Assembly: GCA_036924255.1 (NCBI GenBank)
Contig: JAUPFN010000001.1
Coordinates: forward strand, 18,589,647-18,653,646
DNA from: Apodemia mormo
Lineage: Eukaryota; Arthropoda; Insecta; Lepidoptera; Riodinidae
Length of the DNA stretch: 64,000 bases
Direction of reading: 5' to 3'
Part shown: positions 11,441-23,042 of the stretch, piece after piece
How positions within the stretch are numbered: the stretch's first letter is position 1
Layout of the letters: every line of letters starts with the position of its first letter
The notes under the pieces: generated by a model
Databases searched by the model: none
Told to the model about the DNA's origin: nothing
Seen by the model: only the letters and a program-made list of their open reading frames with translations
Made by a program: the position numbers and the translations under genes

Positions 11441-11959
11441 TGCAAAAATGGTGTATGCTGAATATTATCCGATTGTAAAAGAGCAAAATTCGCTGAATAT
11501 ATTCCCACGTCGACGTGTATCACACGTTTTCTATTTCAAAAAGATCTCGTATGAAGAAATAAACCGATCTAAGCTTATATCCTATTCACAGATACTTTAA
11601 TATTTAAATTGGATTAATGTATTGCTGTGATTATATGTTTTGACCGTTTTTACTCATGTTATAGATTAACAAACAATTAGATAACTCTCCATGGATGAAC
11701 GGATAGAGATAACACATGAAAAATATATATATGAATGGTTTTAAATACAAAAAGTTTTTTTTAATTGGATACAAATAATCAAAATTGTTTTTGTGATGCT
11801 AAAAGTATAGAAGATGCTTGTGGAAGTTTTACATTGTGACTTTTATTTTACAATAAAATTGAAGAAGTTTGCTAAACGTCAACATATAAAGTAATATATA
11901 ATAGCAAGAAAGCATAAAATAATTATAAAAACACAAGCTCTTTTTGAATTAACTAAAAT

Positions 11960-12168
11960 ATATACATATGATAAAATCGTAGGAAAGTCAATGTATGTCC
12001 GGGGTAAATTCAAAAAGTACTCCATGGATTTACTTAAAATTTTGCATGAATATTACTAACAGGTCGGGTCAATATATAGGCTATATATTATCACGCTATC
12101 ACCTACGGAGGAGGAGCTGTGCGGAGTAAACGGAGTCCGCGCGGACGAAGTCGTGGGCAACAGCTAGT
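11960..12168 (-). mobile_element. Helitron-like element E1 with internal deletion
   Basis: It begins 'gataaaatcgtaggaaagtc', jumps to 'tgtccggggtaaattcaaaa', and ends 'gtgggcaacagctagta'. About 100 bp present in the other E1 copies is missing. Confidence 0.7.
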
Positions 12169-12565
12169 AAGAAATAATTATGGACATCATTAATGCTGAG
12201 TTTTTCAGCTATCTCGAGAAGCTACAGTTCAAATGACGCTTACTTGTAAATGAGCTCAGCTCAACAACGATAATATCTTAGTTAAAAAAATGACTTCTAA
12301 CATCTGCAGTATAGTGAGTATTTATTCTTATAAAAAGGAAAATAGTTGGGATATGGAAAGATAATTGTCACATATAAAAACTTTAGTTATGGGATTACTA
12401 CGATTTTAGTTATGGGATTTTTTGCTCCGCTGTAATTTTCAGTCTCCTACAATAATAGTGTTGTATATAATTTGTTTACTATGTTATGTTACATTTAAAA
12501 AAATAAAGTGCAAAAAAAAGCCCGGTAGTATAGACCACATACGGAGAAGAAAATCATTTTTCTCC

Positions 12566-12708
12566 TTGTGCACATTCAACCGGTTTTGCTTATTATGTCA
12601 TTATCAGGGATGTTTTGCACAGTTATAATTTGTTATAATTTGTTAAAAACATAACTGTGCAAAACATCGCTGATAAGTAAGTGAAACTGGTTGGGTATGA
12701 ACAATAAA
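12566..12708. repeat. Fold-back element
   Basis: 'atgttttgcacagttat' (12609-12625) and its complement (12650-12666) extend outward imperfectly through 'cattatcaggg / cgctgataag' to 'caaccggtttt / gaaactggttg'. The central spacer holds 'ataatttgtt' twice. Confidence 0.7.
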
Positions 12709-12711
12709 AAT

Positions 12712-12922
12712 CCATACTAATATTAGATATAAATGCGAAAGTGTGTGTGTGTTTGTTCGTCCGTCTTTCACGGCAAAACGGAGCGACGAATTGACGTAAT
12801 GTTTAAGTGGCGATAGTTGAAGGGATGGAGAGTAACATAGGCTACTTTTTGTCTCTTTCTAACCCCCCACTTCTCGAAAATGAATTTAACGCGAGCGAAG
12901 CCGCAGGCAAAAGCTAGTAAAA
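12712..12922 (+). mobile_element. Helitron-like element, another subfamily
   Basis: 'actaatattagatataaatg' start, 'cggcaaaacggagcgacgaa' body, 'cgaagccgcaggcaaaagct' end. Pieces of comparable type lie at 8467-8695, 13180-13650, 14560-14735, 32285-32415 and 62035-62215. Confidence 0.55.
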
Positions 12923-13315
12923 AATAAGTGAACTGGAAATACACGTTAGTTTATTTGTTATACCTATTTTATCTATTTCCATCATGATACATATCTTTTT
13001 TTGCTATGAAAGAGATACTTACTACATATAAAAATATCATTATTCATATATAAGTATATATAAAAAGAAAAATTCTGACTTACTGAGACAGAATTTGTCA
13101 GAGACGGAGTCAAAAACTGACTCACGAACATTGATTTAAAAAATATTATATGCTAATGGATATATAATATATAAACGCCCCGTCTAAACCGATCGGACCG
13201 AGATGACTGAAATTTTTCACAGGGGACGATGTAGGCGAGGACTAAGATTTTTTGAAATTCATGATGAATGGAGATGGTGAAATGTGGGATGAAATATTGT
13301 ACTAAATTCCTTAAA

Positions 13316-13410
13316 TTGACATGATTTTTATTATATTGACATGAATTTTTATTATATTGTCATGTATTTTTATTATATTGGCATGCATTTTTATTATATT
13401 GACATGAATG
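13316..13410. repeat. Tandem repeat, about 4.5 units of 21 bp
   Basis: The unit 'ttgacatgatttttattata' type repeats with small changes (gacatga, gtcatgt, ggcatgc). Confidence 0.85.
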
Positions 13411-14261
13411 ATACTCGCGGACGAAGCTGAGCAGGTCAGCCAGCCAAAATTAATAATATAAAGAGCAAAGTTTTGATTTTTTTTTGGTTTGTTTTTTACG
13501 ATTTAACTCAAAAACTACTAAACCGATTTAAACAATTCTTACATCTATAGAAAGCTGCATTATCTAGAAATGGTATAGGCTACTTTTTTACCAAACTCAG
13601 CAAAGAGAAGAAATTATATTTCTACACGCAAAAAAAGTCGTGAGTAACCGTTAGTTATTTTAGTTCGCAGAATTTGTTTTATTGCACGCGGATTGTGTAA
13701 ACAAAACTTTATTTGTAGGTTATTACCCATTCTCTACTCGAAATTGCGAATTACAAAAGAGAATAACGAATCGCCAATAACGAACTGCCATGTTTGTAAA
13801 ATTTATCTATTTACATCATATTTTAACATATTTAAAGACTGCATAACTTCAGTTACTCAAACACTTTCGAATGAAAACTGTGCTTACGCCAATAGTAATT
13901 ATTGCATCATAACGTGTTATTGATTGAAAAAAAACTAGTCTAGTTTGTGAATGAATGTAGCAAACGATTATAATCTTGTTGAGAATCGATGTTTATAAAA
14001 CTATTAAGAAAACGATACGTTTATAATATTTAAATCTAACTGTTTGGTCCTACTGTTTTTTTACCAATTCTTATCGCATTAACAATGTCGCTGGCTAGTT
14101 CGAACTTGAGGGTAAAATAGGCGTATTTTATCCTTACCCCTACGGATAGCAACGCACTATTAAGATATTTGCGTCTGTAAGCAATGTTGACATCTTCCCA
14201 TTAGATTGGCCTTTTCTTTTTCTCTCTTATATTCTATATATTAAAAGATGAAGCTAAAACT

Positions 14262-14535
14262 TTTTACCCCTTTTTATGACATTTACGCGAACATGGGAAT
14301 ATGTAATTTGGCACAGTCAAAGATTACATTGCGGAGGAGTGCAGACACGTAATATTTTTAAATAACGTGCATAAAAATACATTGAATTAATAAAAAATAA
14401 ACATTACGCACACTACATACATTCGACATACATACATTTTTATTGTTTAAGTTTGTTGTCAAACTTAGCAGAGATTTTATCTTCTAAGTCTATGGTGGAA
14501 TTTCAACAAGAGGGTGAACGCTTGTATATAAATTT
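14262..14535 (+). repeat. Family J repeat
   Basis: 'cccctttttatgacatttac', 'acattgcggaggagtgcaga', and 'agagattttatcttctaagt' define J. Others are 39755-39925 (plus), 41025-41290 (minus), 51560-51680 (minus) and 59515-60205 (split by family A). Confidence 0.65.
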
Positions 14536-14934
14536 TCGTAAGTTTAGAGAGGAGCGTCAAGTGTTTTTTTTTAAAGCATTACATAGCTGAACAATCTTTT
14601 TGTTTGTTTGTTTGAACGCGCTTATCTCTAGATGATGAAACAATTCACACAATCATGGGCAAGACCACTTGGACTACAAGGAAGAACGCGTTCGAGTCAC
14701 GTGAACGAAGTCGCAGCTAGCAACTAGTTTTTATATAAAAAAAATTCTCGTGGCATTTGAAATTTATTCAATAAACTCTAAGGTGATCCAAAAGACGTTA
14801 TCTTGTCCAGATCTACTTTAATACGTAAAGCGAAAATGCCAGAATCCTTTTTTAAGATATTACGCCTTTGGAGGAGTTGATTTGACACAGTTAAAGATTT
14901 TAAGAAAAAGACTAAATAGTATTAATATCGCCGT

Positions 14935-15030
14935 TTTCCGAACGTCTATACTTTCCAGTTCACCACATTCACCGGTTTGTCGGATGGCGAGATGAGTGGT
15001 GATCCATATCGCAGCATTTTACCAACCTAA
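14935..15030 (-). mobile_element. SINE C fragment
   Basis: 'gttcaccacattcaccggtt' then 'tgtcggatggcgagatgagt' match the SINE C body beside its 3' end. Confidence 0.55.
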
Positions 15031-15589
15031 ATAACACTCTTTCTTTTCCGAGCTGCTACTAAGAAAACTTGTAAAGATAATGCAATTAATATCTAGTCAG
15101 ATCCTAAAATAGTTAATAAAGAATGTTAATGTATACAGATTTAGTGTTTGTTAGTTATTATGCGTGATATGATTATCTCTAATGATATAATTTAAATGGA
15201 ATGTATAATAGATTAGATTAATAAATATTTAGATGAAGATATATTTATATGATGATGAAATTAATAATTAAATTGTTAGTTTAATTGAATAATATATTAA
15301 TAATTAAAATCAAATAAGCAAAATCAACAAAGTCAAATGATATATTATTAATTTAAAAATAAATAATGAAATATAAATTAAAATTAAACTAATAATTAAT
15401 AGCAATGTTATGTAGTATTTTAGTGATAAGAAATTAAGATTTGCACACCTTTAAATGGTAGAATAAGTAGAACTATATTAAAATGTACATATCTGACAAC
15501 CTTGTATACCTTATTCTGGGAAATAAATATTTTTAATATTTAATATTTTAATATTTTTGAAGACACCTTAATAACACTTTTGCCTGACG
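15031..15589. other. Very A/T-rich, no feature
   Basis: 15170-15560 is almost entirely A/T with repeated 'taattaaaat' stretches; no coding signal. Confidence 0.5.
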
Positions 15590-16265
15590 CGAGAACAAAT
15601 GTTGGGATGGAAGGTACACCGCTGATGTCTAAGGAGAAGTCTGCAGGGAACAAAGTAAATGGAGCATTACGAAGATTACTTAAATGCACATCAGAATGCC
15701 CATCTTGCCTATATAATTACGTGCTTATCCCAACGCTATTATATAGTAGTGAGAGTTGGGTGTATGTCAGAAAGGGCATGAAAGTAGAATCAACGTGGTC
15801 GAGATGAGATCGCTACGGAACATATGTGCTGTAACACTTGCGGACCGGGTTTGTAATGTAGAAATGAGAGAAAGGTTCGGTCTGAAAAAAAGTATTGGTT
15901 TAAAAATTAAAAAGAGCATGTTTCGATGGTTCGGACATGTAAAAGGAATGGTACATGAAAGTTTAATAAAACAGATATACAAAACAGATGTGTAATGTAG
16001 GTACCGGAGAAGAACAAGACTGATATAATCATAAGGTAGATCGGATACAGTGTGAAGGTGGTGTTAAGAATCTTTGCAACCGGCGTGTTTTTATGAAGAG
16101 AGTAATTAATACGGTGGAAACATAACAAGTCTGCTAGGATCGTGATTTGTGGCACTCGATTCCCTCGGTCTACTGCGTAAGGTATCTGGCGTGAAGATAT
16201 GTATAAGTATGTCTGTTCTTTTTCATCCTGCCCTACTATATGGGTTGCCTGAAAATTGAAATTCA
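15590..16265 (+). mobile_element. LINE remnant, C-terminal reverse-transcriptase region, frameshifted
   Basis: One frame (15580-15807) gives 'SAGNKVNGALRRLL' and 'NYVLIPTLLYSSESWVY'. A second frame (15756-15995) continues with 'VVEMRSLRNICAVTLADR' and 'SMFRWFGHVKGM'. Together they form the C-terminal tract of a LINE family also present at 36294-36760 (minus) and 23480-23640. A frameshift near 15770-15800 separates them. The 3' end carries 'ctggcgtgaagatat' at 16186-16200, a tail shared with SINE B. The element is 5'-truncated and inactive. Confidence 0.75.
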
Positions 16266-16721
16266 TAGACTATTGACTAGGCTATTAGCCCAGACCATGA
16301 GGTATTAGATTTATCCAAAGATTAAAAGATTTCTGACTTTTTCGAAAAAAAAATAATCTCAGTGACAGTTCGAAGTCTATTGGTCCTGGCCTGGCCTGGA
16401 TTTTTCGTCGCTCGAAGTTTAATAAATGAATTCATTAATTGTTATATAAGTAATTAATGTCTTTATTCCGAGAAAATCCCTTGTTGCGTGAATGATCGAT
16501 TAATCCATCGAAACTCATGACATGAATGGAATAGAATTTATGATATGAATGATCGTGTTCGGAAACAGAATTCAGTTTTGTATTAATTTCTCATCAACGT
16601 CGGATTAAGGCTACTTGAAATCCTAAGCAATCCACGCCTACGCGTGTCCCTCTCCCCCATATCTATAATTAATCTTTATCGGTCTTTAATAAATAACGTA
16701 AATTTATCACAAAGGGATGGT
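16266..16721. other. No recognised feature
   Basis: Single copy within the window; lies between the LINE remnant and the 2.3-kb TIR element. Confidence 0.45.
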
Positions 16722-16849
16722 AGGGTCAATTCGCCTGTTTGCGTGCACTTAGTGGGTTGGCAAGTTTAAAGGAAAAAATAATTTTTTTAAGCAATAATTT
16801 TGAATAAAAATAAAAGTAGTATATTAAATATATAGTCTTGATAACATCT

Positions 16850-16893
16850 ACTAGTTTTTTAAAATATTGACAAAAATATTTTAAAAAACTAGT
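16850..16893. repeat. Perfect 19-bp inverted repeat
   Basis: The arms 'actagttttttaaaatatt' (16850-16868) and its complement (16875-16893) are separated by 6 nt. It lies inside the 2.3-kb TIR element. Confidence 0.85.
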
Positions 16894-17342
16894 TTATTCG
16901 CGTCCATAAATTCCTAATTGCGTCCACCTAATAGATTATTTCGCGTCCACCAACTTAGAAAAGGAATATAGGGAAGATTTATATATATTTTTGTGAAAAA
17001 AAAAATTGGATTTTATGTATTTGTTTTTTTTAATATAAATATATAAAAATCAGTATTTTTTTTTAATAAAACCAAAAAATATTATTTTTCGCACCACTTA
17101 GAGGACTTAAAATTAAACATTCTAAAAAATAATATCACAATGTTTTTTTAAATTTCTTCTGTGTTTGTTGTATTTTTCTTTGTAGTCTCTGATAAACGCA
17201 TATTTAAAACACAAAAAAATATTAATTAAGTAAAATTGCACGATGTCTGGCCTGTTAAATTATATATTATTGATAGTATTTGAGCATTTGTTCAAATTTG
17301 AATAAAATTAAATTCTGTTGAGATTGATTAAGACTATAATGA

Positions 17343-17878
17343 ATCACTTCTATGGTCTAGTGGTCTAGTGTCGCAGTTGAACACATGAAGTACCAGGTTC
17401 GCTTCCCGGGTCGGGCATTTCGAAAATGTGTTTTTTTAGTTTTCTGATAAAAACAACGTCGTCCGGGATTTGATAAATGCCCGGTTGACGATAGACTTGC
17501 GATCTATCATATTTGTGGGACTAAGTAAAATAAATAATGAATAAATATCGCTAGACAAATTACACGAACTGATCTACCCCAAAGTCAGCAAATTATTTGT
17601 TTGTATTATGGGTGTTAGTCAACGATACTAATACATATAAATACGTATACAAATACGGTTACATACATAATAAACACACAAACCCAGAAATACAATTATC
17701 TATGCTTATCACACAAATGTCTGTCCCTGTCGGGAATTGAACCCGAACCCCATCGTATCGTAGTTAGATTCGCTTACGACTCGAACGACGGGACGGTTGA
17801 ACTATCTTCGGCTAATCATGGGTGCACTGGTTGTAACTCTGCCTACCTCTTCGGGGATACGGCCGTGAAGATAGTCTT
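17343..17878 (+). mobile_element. SINE B split by a SINE D insertion
   Basis: The B head and body (17343-17525; 'tggtctagtggtctagtgtc', B box 'aggttcgcttcc') stop at 'gtgggactaag'. The B tail resumes at 17804 ('tatcttcggctaatcatggg' to 'gatacggccgtgaagatagt'). The interval 17526-17803 is SINE D in reverse. Confidence 0.75.
17526..17803 (-). mobile_element. SINE D, near full length, nested in SINE B
   Basis: The reversed tRNA-like head is at 17728-17803 (B box reversed 'gggaattgaaccc'). The body holds 'aaacccagaaatacaattat' and 'gtgttagtcaacgatactaa', and the A-rich end 'taaaataaataatgaataaa' is at 17526-17545. The full head plus tail mark it as a tRNA-derived SINE. Confidence 0.75.
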
Positions 17879-17924
17879 AATCAATGTAGTATATATTTAA
17901 GTCCCATCATGCTTGGTTCCATTT

Positions 17925-18266
17925 CATGGCAGGCAGAGTGAAATGAAGGTCTATATACTTTCTAGTTCACTGCGATTCACCAGTTTGTCATTTGGACGAG
18001 TGGTGATCAACTTCGCCGCATTTTACCGATTTGATTTTAACTATACACTATTTCTAGTGATAAAAGGGATCAAACGCTTTACGTGCTCATTCAAAGCAAG
18101 GGAGTAGTAACACACCATCCGCTAGACTCCGTGTTCCTACTGAGATTTTGGATTTTCTAGAAATAACCTTGAAAAAGCCTCAATTATAATTTTGAGCAAC
18201 CTGGGGATCGAACCCGGGCCCTCTCGATCTTAGCCGAAGACTATCCTCTAGACCACGAGGCAGACT
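17925..18266 (-). mobile_element. SINE C, near full length
   Basis: The reversed tRNA-like head is at 18196-18263 ('ggggatcgaacccgggccct' and 'ctctagaccacgaggcag'). The body holds 'gcgattcaccagtttgtcat', 'tctagtgataaaagggatca' and 'agactccgtgttcctactga'. The same order occurs at 25228-25583 and, in plus orientation, at 45602-45930. Confidence 0.8.
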
Positions 18267-18998
18267 TGAATATAATATATAATATTTACGCTATTATTTG
18301 TATTTAGTTAACAGTCGGACGCAATCTGATATATAATATCTACTATAGGCATAGTTTGCGTCCTAGTGTGATTAGTGATTATCGATATCTGTATCTTTTT
18401 CTACAATCATAATAATGTGGACGCAAATTAGTTATTATAATAAGCATACTAATAATGTCCAAATAAAAAATAACCGAATGTTTCTTTCATGTTTCATAAC
18501 TTAAAATTAAACAACTAATTACAAAAATAAATTAACGAGTTCGCGTCCATTGCGGGCGCAAAGTGAAAGATTTATAAATTTGGTGTAATAATTCGCGTCT
18601 ACTTCATTTAAGTGTTAACAATAAAAAAATCAATCAACTTCATAATTGTTTTTAATTCTTACTTTATTACCAAGATCTAGAAACAACTATATAACCTAAA
18701 TTGTACATAAAACAATAACAAACATACCGCCAAATGCATTGCTGCTCACTATTTTTTTACAAACTTTTCGCACGTCCACACTATTTTGTTGTACAGCTGA
18801 GATAAACTATTTTTTCTAAACTAGAAAGACTGCTCGTAAGAATTTTGTCTATGTGTACGTGCCTCATTCAGGTATTGGCAGAAATTACTTTTGATCTTAT
18901 TAGTGTGTTAGTATAGTTATTTTCAAGTATTATAAAAAGGAGATCCTTGAAATGGACGCAAACTTGGTGATGGTCGCGAACAGGCGAACTTACCCTGT

Positions 18999-19442
18999 TT
19001 TGTTAAACACACATACTGTTTCACAACTAAAATGTGTTTATTTTAAAGCCAACCGGTTTCACATATTATAGCATCATCAGTGCTTTTAGTGTATGTATTA
19101 CTAGCTGTGCCCGCGACTTCGTCCGCGTGGAAAAATGGCTATAGACAGTCCAGGGGTTTTAACCGCATAGTTCCCGTTCCCGTGGGATTTCCGGGATAAA
19201 AACTATTCTATGTCCTTTATCGGGTCTCAAACTATGTATGTACTAAATTCTAAAAGTACAAATCGGTCCAGTGATTTAGGCGTGAAGAAAAGACAGAAAG
19301 ACAGACAGACAGACGGAGTTACTTTCGTAATAATATTAGTATGGATTTAAACACTATACACATGCAAATGCTTCTGTCTTTACGTGTGTATAATAATAAC
19401 TAATAAGATTTACTTGTGAAACAGTACGTGTGTTTAACAAAA
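18999..19442. mobile_element. TIR element carrying a Helitron-like E2 copy
   Basis: The ends 'ttttgttaaacacacatact' (18998) and, reversed, 'ttttgttaaacacacgtact' (19442 leftward) are almost identical over 29 bp. Without the E2 insertion at 19100-19350 the element is about 190 bp, a MITE size. It lies directly beside the end of the 16722-18996 element. Confidence 0.65.
19100..19350 (+). mobile_element. Helitron-like element E2, reference copy
   Basis: It runs from 'ctagctgtgcccgcgacttc' to 'taatattagtatgga'. It lacks terminal inverted repeats and coding capacity. It sits inside a TIR element at 18999-19442. Confidence 0.7.
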
Positions 19443-20295
19443 TCAATACAATAGCCAATTGTCCGCCTTTTACAAACTATCTGGCAGAATGGCAGATGAT
19501 CTACTCTGCAAAGGGAGTCCTAACCAACACTAGCAAGGACTAATTTAGTGAATTATATCTAATTTGATAGACTGGTATTTTAAATAGCTTAGTAATAATT
19601 GCTATACGTTGTTAACAAAATTGTTGACGCATCTAAATATATTTCAGATAGTTTAAGGAATTTCTGTGTTCAGCCGAAATTTGGTTTAAATACCGAACAC
19701 TAGAAAAAAAGTACTAACTTGCACTATTTTGACTGAAATCTACACTAATATTATAAAGAGGAAATATTTTTTCTTATATTTTTATATATAACATAATAAT
19801 AGTATTTTATATTATATATAAAAATAAAAATATAATAGTATTAGTATAATAGTATATAAAAATATATTAGTATTTTTATATATGAATAAAGACAAGAAAT
19901 TCTGGACCGATTTGAAAAATGTTTTCAGCATTAGAGATTAAATCATCCCCGAGTAACATAGGCTATTATTAAATTTTCAAAAAAGTTAGATATCTCTACC
20001 TTGTTAAAATGTAATTCAAGGTATCAAAACTTTGCCGATAAGTCATTATATCGCGTGCGCTGCGAAAACCATTACGATATATTATAAAGTGATTTAAGTA
20101 AATTTGTAAAAGACAACGAGGTGTCGCTCTCGAGAAAGCGCGCAAAAATGTAACCGAAGTTCGGAAGAAATTCGGCCGAATTTTTTGTTTTTGCCGAATG
20201 TTTGACCGAAGTTCGTATTTGGTTCAAACCACATTCGGCCCATCTCCAATTATTTTTGCAACGTATACTTAGTAATCCTAATTTGAATATTGTAA

Positions 20296-20525
20296 GCTAG
20301 CTGCACAGTGCCGCCCGCTGCATTATAAAAGTATTTGGAAAATCCCGCGGGATCAAATCATTTTTGCGAGATAAAAAGTATCGTATGTGCTATTTCATCT
20401 CATTTAGATGAACCGTTATACAGTCATCATCCACCTGTGTACCGTTCAGTAGTTTTGGCGTGATTGAGTAACAAACATCTACCCATCCATCCCTTCAAAC
20501 ATCCGAACTTTCGCATTAATAATAT
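20296..20525 (-). mobile_element. Helitron-like element E4
   Basis: 'ctagctgcacagtgccgccc' at the left end and 'catccgaactttcgcattaa' at the right match E4 in reverse. Confidence 0.7.
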
Positions 20526-20790
20526 AATAAAGATGTTAAGTTTGTATGTTTTTTTTTTTAAATAGCCGCATACCTACTCTGCTGCTGTTTTTTGCAGCAA
20601 CTTATAATCAGTATAAAAGGTTACAGTTTTTATTTAATGCCATGCCATGGTTTTTTCCGGAGTTACGCACCCCCATGCTAGCATGGATTTATTTTTAATT
20701 TATATTACATACAATTTCCTAACCTAATACATAACAATTATTATTACAACTATCTTATACATTATTATTCGTTATTAATTTCTGTGTAAA

Positions 20791-21091
20791 GAGGCCATCC
20801 ATATATTACGTCACACGTTAAGGGGGTGGGAGGGGGTCGAAGAAGTGTGACATTGTGTGACAAGGGGTAGGGAGGGGTCCTAAATTGCGTGACATCACAT
20901 TTTTTTCAAAATATAATACCTGTATGAATAAAAAATAATCGAATGAGATCAGTTTTCCAATGTAAAATTGTAAAATATGTGACGTCACACTAGGTAGGAG
21001 GGGGATCTCGCAAATGTGACCAGAAGTGACAAGGATGGGGGAGAGGTCAAAAAATCGTTAAATTCGTGTGATGTAATTTATGGATGGCTCC
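20791..21091. mobile_element. MITE with 'gccatccata...ttacgtcacacg' TIR
   Basis: The left end 'ggccatccatatattacgtc' (20793) and the right end, reversed, 'agccatccataaattacatc' match over about 27 bp. Inside are G-rich tracts and repeated 'gtgacgtcacac'-like motifs. The TIR 'GCCATCCATAAATTACGTCA' resembles a MITE found in many arthropods; the superfamily is not decided here. Confidence 0.75.
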
Positions 21092-21154
21092 AAAGTTTGT
21101 ATGTTTGTTTGTTACTTAATCACGGGAAAATTTGGCACACGTTTAGATTATGAG

Positions 21155-22015
21155 CTAGAATAGGTGAGTAAGGTAGCCGATAAACTTATGCAATAACTAT
21201 TAATTAAGACCCCGCCCCAAGGATAGCAATGCGCTATTAACATATTTGGTGTCTATCGCCGACGGTTTTCTCTTTCCATCAGTAAAACCATCAGTTCGTT
21301 CGCTATCTTGTTATATAAAAAACATTAAAATTATATACTATATACTGTATGCTAATACATAAATAAACATAATTAGGACTCAAAGCTTTATATAAAAAAA
21401 GTCTATCGCGAAACATAAAAATTGCCGACGCGTATAACATTACCATTATATATGACGTACAAGGCAACAAGGCATTTAAAACCAACAAATAAATAATGTA
21501 GGTTACTAAACCATTCTACCGACCATTCAGAGCGTATTACCGTAGTAATTTTCACAGTGGTGCCCTCTATTGCACAATGATGATTTAATTAATTAGTATC
21601 GTAGAGATGAACCTTAGCAGGTGCGTCAAAAGGCGTTGAGCAATAAAATGACATAACCCTGCTGCTAAGCGCGCGAGACCGGTTCTTGTCGTCTTGCGCA
21701 AACCACACCGCATAATGTAAATCGCCAATTTCATAAGTAATCTGTGAAAGTGAGCGAATCATTTCTACACGAGCGTGGTGATAACGGGTCGATATTGCGA
21801 ACAGGTTAAGCGAGATATATCTTGTCACGTCATATGTACTTATGTTAGCCTGTAGAAGCTCAGACAATCAATTATGACGTGATTTGCAACTAATGTTCTA
21901 ATTTTTATGACATTTTATGTAAAGTATTTTATCTTGTTTTTAATATCTTAAAATAGTAAACAATAGATAGATCTCCTGATGGAAAAAGAAATTCCTCGCC
22001 TACAGATACTAGAGA
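21155..22015. mobile_element. Family A fragments flanking an unrecognised interval
   Basis: 21155-21318 is a plus-strand 3' half ending 'ttgttatataaaaaa'. 21953-22015 is a minus-strand tail. Another minus piece is at 22693-22805 and a plus piece at 23925-24030. Confidence 0.6.
21319..21952. other. Unrecognised; minus frame 21867-21589
   Basis: A 92-codon minus frame ('YHHARVEMIRSLSQITYEIG', 'DLHYAVWFAQDDKNRSRALS') has more protein-like composition than other frames here. I recognise no family, splice sites or neighbours that would support a gene. It could be an exon or a transposon remnant. Confidence 0.2.
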
Positions 22016-22040
22016 TGTCACGAATATTCGGTTTCAATAC

Positions 22041-22332
22041 TATACGGGGTGTAAAGAAAACCCTGTCCGATCCGAAAGAGGTATATAGGTAGTTGAATAA
22101 CATTTCCAAAAAAAATAATAATAAAATAATTATTTTTAATAAAATAAGAAAAATATCGTTGTTTAAAATGCCTCATTTTAGTACTAAAATTGTGAAACTT
22201 CCCCTTAAATCAAGCAAATATTTTGAAAATGTATGTATCAATGTACATAAAATAATGATACAAATATGTTTGTATTAAGCTACCAAATAATGTCTTTGGC
22301 GATCGGACAGGGTTTTATTTACACACTGTATA
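22041..22332. mobile_element. MITE with 'gtgtaaa-aaaaccctgtccgat' TIR
   Basis: The left 'gtaaagaaaaccctgtccga' (22051-22070) and the right, reversed, 'gtaaataaaaccctgtccga' match over about 39 bp with few changes. TA-rich flanks ('tata' on both sides) fit a TA target duplication as in Tc1/mariner MITEs. It interrupts a sequence with 'cgaatattcggt' motifs. The 61-codon frame inside it is not a gene. Confidence 0.7.
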
Positions 22333-23042
22333 TACTAGTTTCCAATACTAATAACCAAATACTTAATCATAAGAATAAAACGTACATATTACCCAATAAA
22401 ATTAATATATATTACCAAGAAACTTAACAATTACGTAATACTTACTTAAAATTCATCAGATGTAAAGTTTTAGAAAAAAAAAACAATATTTTCAGAATTT
22501 TTTGACGAAGATTATTCCTGCCAATATTTTTAGCAATACAATAAAAGACTATAAGCTACTCAATCTGTAATAAATAACACGTATCGTGACACCATCAACT
22601 CGCTAGTAAAACAAATACGCCACCGAATATTCGGTATTCGACCAAGGGTCAGGCCGGATATTCGGTATTCGACAAAATTACTATTCGTGGCATATCTTAT
22701 AGACAGGAAAGATGTTAATGGTGCGTTGCTATCTGTGAAGTGGGATTGGCATTACCATCGTAAGTTTACCGGCTTCTTTACTCTCCAAACCAAAACCCGG
22801 GCAAGATATATTTAGTACAACTTTGAATAACAAATAATTTTCCAAATATGGAATTATAAATTAGAAGAGCACTTAAATTCAGCATTCTTCCCATTTTAAA
22901 GATTTATAGCCAATTAAAAGCTAAATTAAATGGAACAAAACTTAAGAAGGAATAAATTTAGTACCTACGTCTACATTTGATTTATTAAAATGAAGGAAAG
23001 GCTTTGTACAAAATAATTAAGGTCTATGTAAATACTATGTAT

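Larger units (their letters stand above)
16722..18996. mobile_element. 2.3-kb TIR element with repeated GCGTCCA motifs, carrying SINEs B, D and C
   Basis: The ends 'agggtcaattcgcctgtttg' (16722) and, inverted, 'agggtaagttcgcctgttcg' (18996 leftward) match at 19 of 22 positions. Within the element the motif GCGTCCA or its complement recurs near 16901, 16919, 16941, 18420, 18544 and 18953; one-off variants occur at 18309, 18357 and 18594. Such subterminal repeats are typical transposase-binding sites of non-autonomous DNA transposons. No transposase frame is left. SINEs occupy 17343-18266. Confidence 0.55.

Noticed and set aside
15060..15560. Replication origin or scaffold attachment region in the very A/T-rich stretch
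   Set aside because: A/T richness alone is no support; no specific motif set was found.
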